A stretch of 8,514 nt of DNA, taken from Oscillospiraceae bacterium (GTDB lineage Bacteria > Bacillota_A > Clostridia > Oscillospirales > WRJC01). The position numbers and the translations under genes are program-made. Below the pieces are notes generated by a model, which did no database searches, was not told the DNA's origin, and saw nothing but the letters and a program-made list of their open reading frames with translations. The DNA lies in the NCBI GenBank assembly GCA_009785015.1, contig WQXD01000157.1, positions 1-8,514 of the forward strand, read 5' to 3'. Positions 6,098-8,514 of this stretch are shown here, piece after piece (positions within the stretch are counted from its first letter, which is position 1; each line of letters opens with the position of its first letter).

Positions 6098-7387
6098 ATG
6101 AACGAACAATTGCGAATAGGAGTCGGAAAAAGGGATATAACCCCAAAAGTGGGCCGTCCGCTCTTTGGCTACAGGCCCGATATTTTCAGCAAATCCGTAA
6201 ACGACGCCCTGACGGCGACAGCCGTCGCGTTTTGCCAAAACGATACCAAAGCCATGATTATTTCAGCCACACTGGGGGTTTTTAAAACAGAGCTCGCCGA
6301 TAAAATACAAAGAGTCATAACCGAAAAAACAAAAATACCCCATGTCATACTGTCTGCCACCCATACCCATTCGGGACCCAACACAAGCGGCATAACGGGC
6401 TGGGGGGATATCGACCATGAATACTGCGACGATATTTTACTCCCCCGCCTGACAGAAGCCGCAGCAGAAGCCGCTTGCTCGCTTAGGGACGCCAAACTCG
6501 GAATCGGCGTTGTCAAAAGCCGCGTGGGGATAAACCGCCGGCAGCACGGCGCCGACGGCAAGATAAGCTTGGGCCAGAATCCGTGGGGGATTTACGACGA
6601 TACCATGACGGTTCTGCGTTTCGCCGAACCCTGCGGCAAACCGTTGGCGAGTATCGTGCATTACGGCGCGCACTGCACGGCGGCGGGGGCGAATACCGAA
6701 ATAACAAGGGACTGGGCGGGATTCATGCTCGACAGGCTGGAAAAAGAATCCGGCGCCCCGGCGGCCTTCATAAACGGAGGATTCGGAGACGTCGGCCCGC
6801 GCCTTTCAAACGGCGCGACGACAGGCGATATATCCCATGCCGGCGAAATCGGGGGCATGGCCGCCCTTGACGCGGTTTTGGCGTGGAAAAATTCCAAAAA
6901 TACGGAACCGGCAAATCTGAGCGTGAAAACCGGAGAATTGATTCTTCCACTGAAAGCGCGCTTGCCCCGCGAAGAAGCGCAAAAATTGTTTGAACAAACA
7001 AACGAAAACGCGGTGAACATAGAAGCGCAGAAACACCGGTACTACAAAAATGTTTTGGCCTCTTATCAAAACAAAGAACCGGAAGAGAAGCAGCTGATCA
7101 TCCCCCAGACATTGGTGAGTTTGGGAAATGTGGTTTTTGTGCCTTTCATGTTTGAAGTGTTTTCGGAGATAACAATGCGTTTGCGCCATTACAGCCCCTA
7201 TGAACACACGTTGTGCATGGGGACGGCCAACGGATACGAGCATTATCTGCCTTCGCAGGATCAGCTGTGCCGCGGGGGATATGAAGTTGGTATGTTCCAA
7301 ACCTCCAGGGTGCAGTCCCTGTGCGACAATACGGACGACATTATCATCAGGGAAAATTTGAAACTCATGGAAAATATGAAAAAATAA
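6098..7387 (+). CDS. Neutral/alkaline ceramidase superfamily protein, single-domain, no signal peptide
   Basis: The 429 residues resemble the N-terminal catalytic domain of neutral ceramidases (PF04734-like), zinc amidases that cleave N-acyl bonds. Landmarks: GVGKRDITP (8-16), SATHTHSGP (86-94, zinc His), HYGAHCTAAG (188-197, probable second zinc His192), INGGFGDVGPR (225-235), FEVFSE (352-357, probable Glu ligand), ANGYEHYLPS (377-386) and GGYE (393-396). Two departures from true ceramidases: the nucleophile motif GDVSPN reads GDVGPR, with Gly233 (codon 6794-6796) in place of Ser, and the C-terminal immunoglobulin-like domain is absent (ceramidases are about 650-780 residues). With no signal peptide it should be cytoplasmic, unlike secreted ceramidases. 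It lies 15 bases after the mannosidase and 19 before the lipoprotein gene, so it probably acts on the same imported compound. Real ceramide hydrolysis is doubtful; the substrate is unknown. Confidence 0.85.
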   Translation: MNEQLRIGVGKRDITPKVGRPLFGYRPDIFSKSVNDALTATAVAFCQNDTKAMIISATLGVFKTELADKIQRVITEKTKIPHVILSATHTHSGPNTSGITGWGDIDHEYCDDILLPRLTEAAAEAACSLRDAKLGIGVVKSRVGINRRQHGADGKISLGQNPWGIYDDTMTVLRFAEPCGKPLASIVHYGAHCTAAGANTEITRDWAGFMLDRLEKESGAPAAFINGGFGDVGPRLSNGATTGDISHAGEIGGMAALDAVLAWKNSKNTEPANLSVKTGELILPLKARLPREEAQKLFEQTNENAVNIEAQKHRYYKNVLASYQNKEPEEKQLIIPQTLVSLGNVVFVPFMFEVFSEITMRLRHYSPYEHTLCMGTANGYEHYLPSQDQLCRGGYEVGMFQTSRVQSLCDNTDDIIIRENLKLMENMKK

Positions 7388-7406
7388 TGAGAAAGCGGGG
7401 AAAAAT

Positions 7407-8514
7407 ATGGGTATCATAAAAAAAGCGGCGCTGTTCTGCGTCATTTTGGCGCTGTGTATGACTTCGTCGTGCCAAAACGCGGAAAAAAACGCGGACACAG
7501 ATTCCGTGCAGGCAGACCCGGACGAAAAAAAAGGCGAAAGCCAAACGGACGATATTACAGAGGCGGAAATCGTCCCGGATCTGCCGGATATAAATTTCAA
7601 CGGCTATAAATTCCGCATACTGAACACCACGCAGGAAGCCCTGCATTGGATGACCGTCCAGCTTGTATCCGAAGAAGAGACGGGTGATGTGCTAAACGAC
7701 GAAATATACCGCAGAAACATGGTGATCGAGGAAAGATACGGGATAACAATCACGGAGACCGCCGTCGGGGGAAACTCCGTCGGGGCGGGTATGGGAGCCG
7801 TCCGGGACACGGCCCGCAAGAGCATATTGTCGGATTCCGACGAGTATGACCTTGTCATGTCGGGCACGGCCGTTTCCTTTGACTTGGTGAAACAGGGGAT
7901 GTTCGTGGATTTTAACAACATACCGTATATCGATCTGGCAAAACCGTGGTGGGACGGAAACCTGATAAAAGAGATAACGATCGCAAACAAGCTGTATATA
8001 GCCCCCGGAGATTTCAGCCTGACCCACTACTCGACCACGCTCGCCCTGAATTTCAACAAAAGCTTAGTGCGCGATTACGGGCTCGAAGACCCGTATAAAC
8101 TCGTCAAGGACAACAAATGGACGCTGGGCAAATTTTTTGAAATGATGAAAACCTGCAGCGCCGATTTAAACGGCGAAGGAAAATACGACAAAGAAGACCT
8201 GTACGGGCTGGCGGCGCTGCATTTTGTCTTCATACCTTCACTGAGTGTGGGATGCGATATGAGATGGGTCGAAAAAGACGAAAACGACATACCCAAACTC
8301 GCAATGGAAAATCAGTCCTTCATCGATAAAATGCTTAACCTCGCGGAAAATCTCTACGCTGGGCCCATAATATACGACGCCGAAACGGAAAAAGCCGAAC
8401 ATAAGACGATCATCGAGATCTTTGAAGACAACCGCGCGCTTTTCTTTATAGAGCTTCTCCACCATTCCCATTATTTCAGGTCGATGGAAGTCGATCTGGG
8501 ATTTTTGCCCCACC
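7407..8514 (+). CDS. Lipoprotein extracellular solute-binding protein (sugar ABC transporter type), 3'-truncated
   Basis: 369 codons are in view with no stop before the right edge. Residues 1-22 are a lipoprotein signal: KK at 5-6, hydrophobic AALFCVILALCM, then TSSC with Cys22 as the lipidated residue (the lipobox is loose at -3). Residues 23-60 are an Asp/Glu/Gln-rich linker. From NFNGYKFRIL (63-72) it reads as a family-1-like solute-binding protein: an LNDEIYRRNMVIEERYG helix (96-112), a YDLVMSGT segment (147-154) and WTLGKFFEMM (238-247). DLNGEGKYDKED (253-264) fits an EF-hand-like calcium loop (Asp253, Asn255, Glu257, Asp261, Asp264), common in clostridial sugar-binding proteins. It should capture the ligand at the membrane; permease genes probably follow. 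The ribosome site is AGCGGGGA (7394-7401), 6 bases before ATG. Last gene in view of the mannosidase operon; ligand unknown. Confidence 0.88.
   Translation, partial: MGIIKKAALFCVILALCMTSSCQNAEKNADTDSVQADPDEKKGESQTDDITEAEIVPDLPDINFNGYKFRILNTTQEALHWMTVQLVSEEETGDVLNDEIYRRNMVIEERYGITITETAVGGNSVGAGMGAVRDTARKSILSDSDEYDLVMSGTAVSFDLVKQGMFVDFNNIPYIDLAKPWWDGNLIKEITIANKLYIAPGDFSLTHYSTTLALNFNKSLVRDYGLEDPYKLVKDNKWTLGKFFEMMKTCSADLNGEGKYDKEDLYGLAALHFVFIPSLSVGCDMRWVEKDENDIPKLAMENQSFIDKMLNLAENLYAGPIIYDAETEKAEHKTIIEIFEDNRALFFIELLHHSHYFRSMEVDLGFLPH

Noticed and set aside
5585..6238. 217-residue minus-strand open frame over the mannosidase end and next gene start
   Set aside because: It spans the boundary of two well-supported + strand genes and shows no coherent motif.
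6583..6870. 95-residue + strand open frame rich in Arg and Gly inside the ceramidase-like gene
   Set aside because: Frame-shifted shadow; the overlapping frame holds conserved GAHCT and GDVGPR motifs.
7358..7388. Possible promoter TTGAAA with AATAAT before the lipoprotein gene
   Set aside because: The spacer is 19 bases and the transcript would start at or inside the ribosome site; co-transcription with the preceding gene is simpler.
6806..7600. 264-residue open frame on the minus strand across the ceramidase-like and lipoprotein genes
   Set aside because: Antisense to two genes with clear motifs; its Phe/Arg-rich composition is typical of a shadow of the opposite strand.
8238..8513. Minus-strand open frame at the right edge
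   Set aside because: The + strand frame from 7407 is a complete lipoprotein-type binding protein without a stop through the edge; the minus frame is its shadow.

Overview
The window looks like a chromosomal segment of a Gram-positive-type anaerobe, most likely a Clostridia-class Bacillota. The evidence is the argD-argF order, strong purine-rich Shine-Dalgarno sites, a TTTACA-17-TATAAT promoter, a cre-like box, and a lipoprotein solute-binding protein with a D-x-N-x-E-G loop of the kind common in clostridial sugar transporters. This assignment is inference; there is no rRNA or marker gene here. All seven genes are on the + strand, tightly packed, with moderate GC content by eye. I see no tRNA, rRNA, CRISPR array, insertion sequence or phage gene.

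Region 1 (1-1799) is the end of an arginine biosynthesis operon: the C-terminal three quarters of acetylornithine aminotransferase (argD, cut by the left edge) and complete ornithine carbamoyltransferase (argF, GTG start).

Region 2 (1800-3746) starts with a near-consensus promoter containing a small perfect palindrome. It drives galE (UDP-glucose 4-epimerase) and a xylose-isomerase-like TIM-barrel epimerase/isomerase of unknown substrate. The unit ends at a strong intrinsic terminator, and a cre-like CcpA/LacI-type box overlaps the 5' A-tract of that terminator.

Region 3 (3779-8514) is a carbohydrate-use operon: a GH38 alpha-mannosidase, a ceramidase-superfamily (PF04734-like) protein, and the first 369 residues of a lipoprotein sugar-binding protein that runs off the right edge. 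The two enzymes have no signal peptide and should be cytoplasmic. The binding protein is a surface lipoprotein, so transporter permease genes are expected beyond the edge. The inferred scheme is uptake of a mannosylated compound, hydrolysis inside the cell by GH38, and processing of another bond, perhaps in the aglycone, by the ceramidase-like protein.

The most unusual points are a DnaJ-like CxxCxGxG-CxxC cysteine cluster inside the GH38 catalytic domain, a Gly where the nucleophilic Ser of the neutral-ceramidase GDVSPN motif would sit, and a cre-like box fused to a terminator just upstream of an operon with no recognisable promoter.
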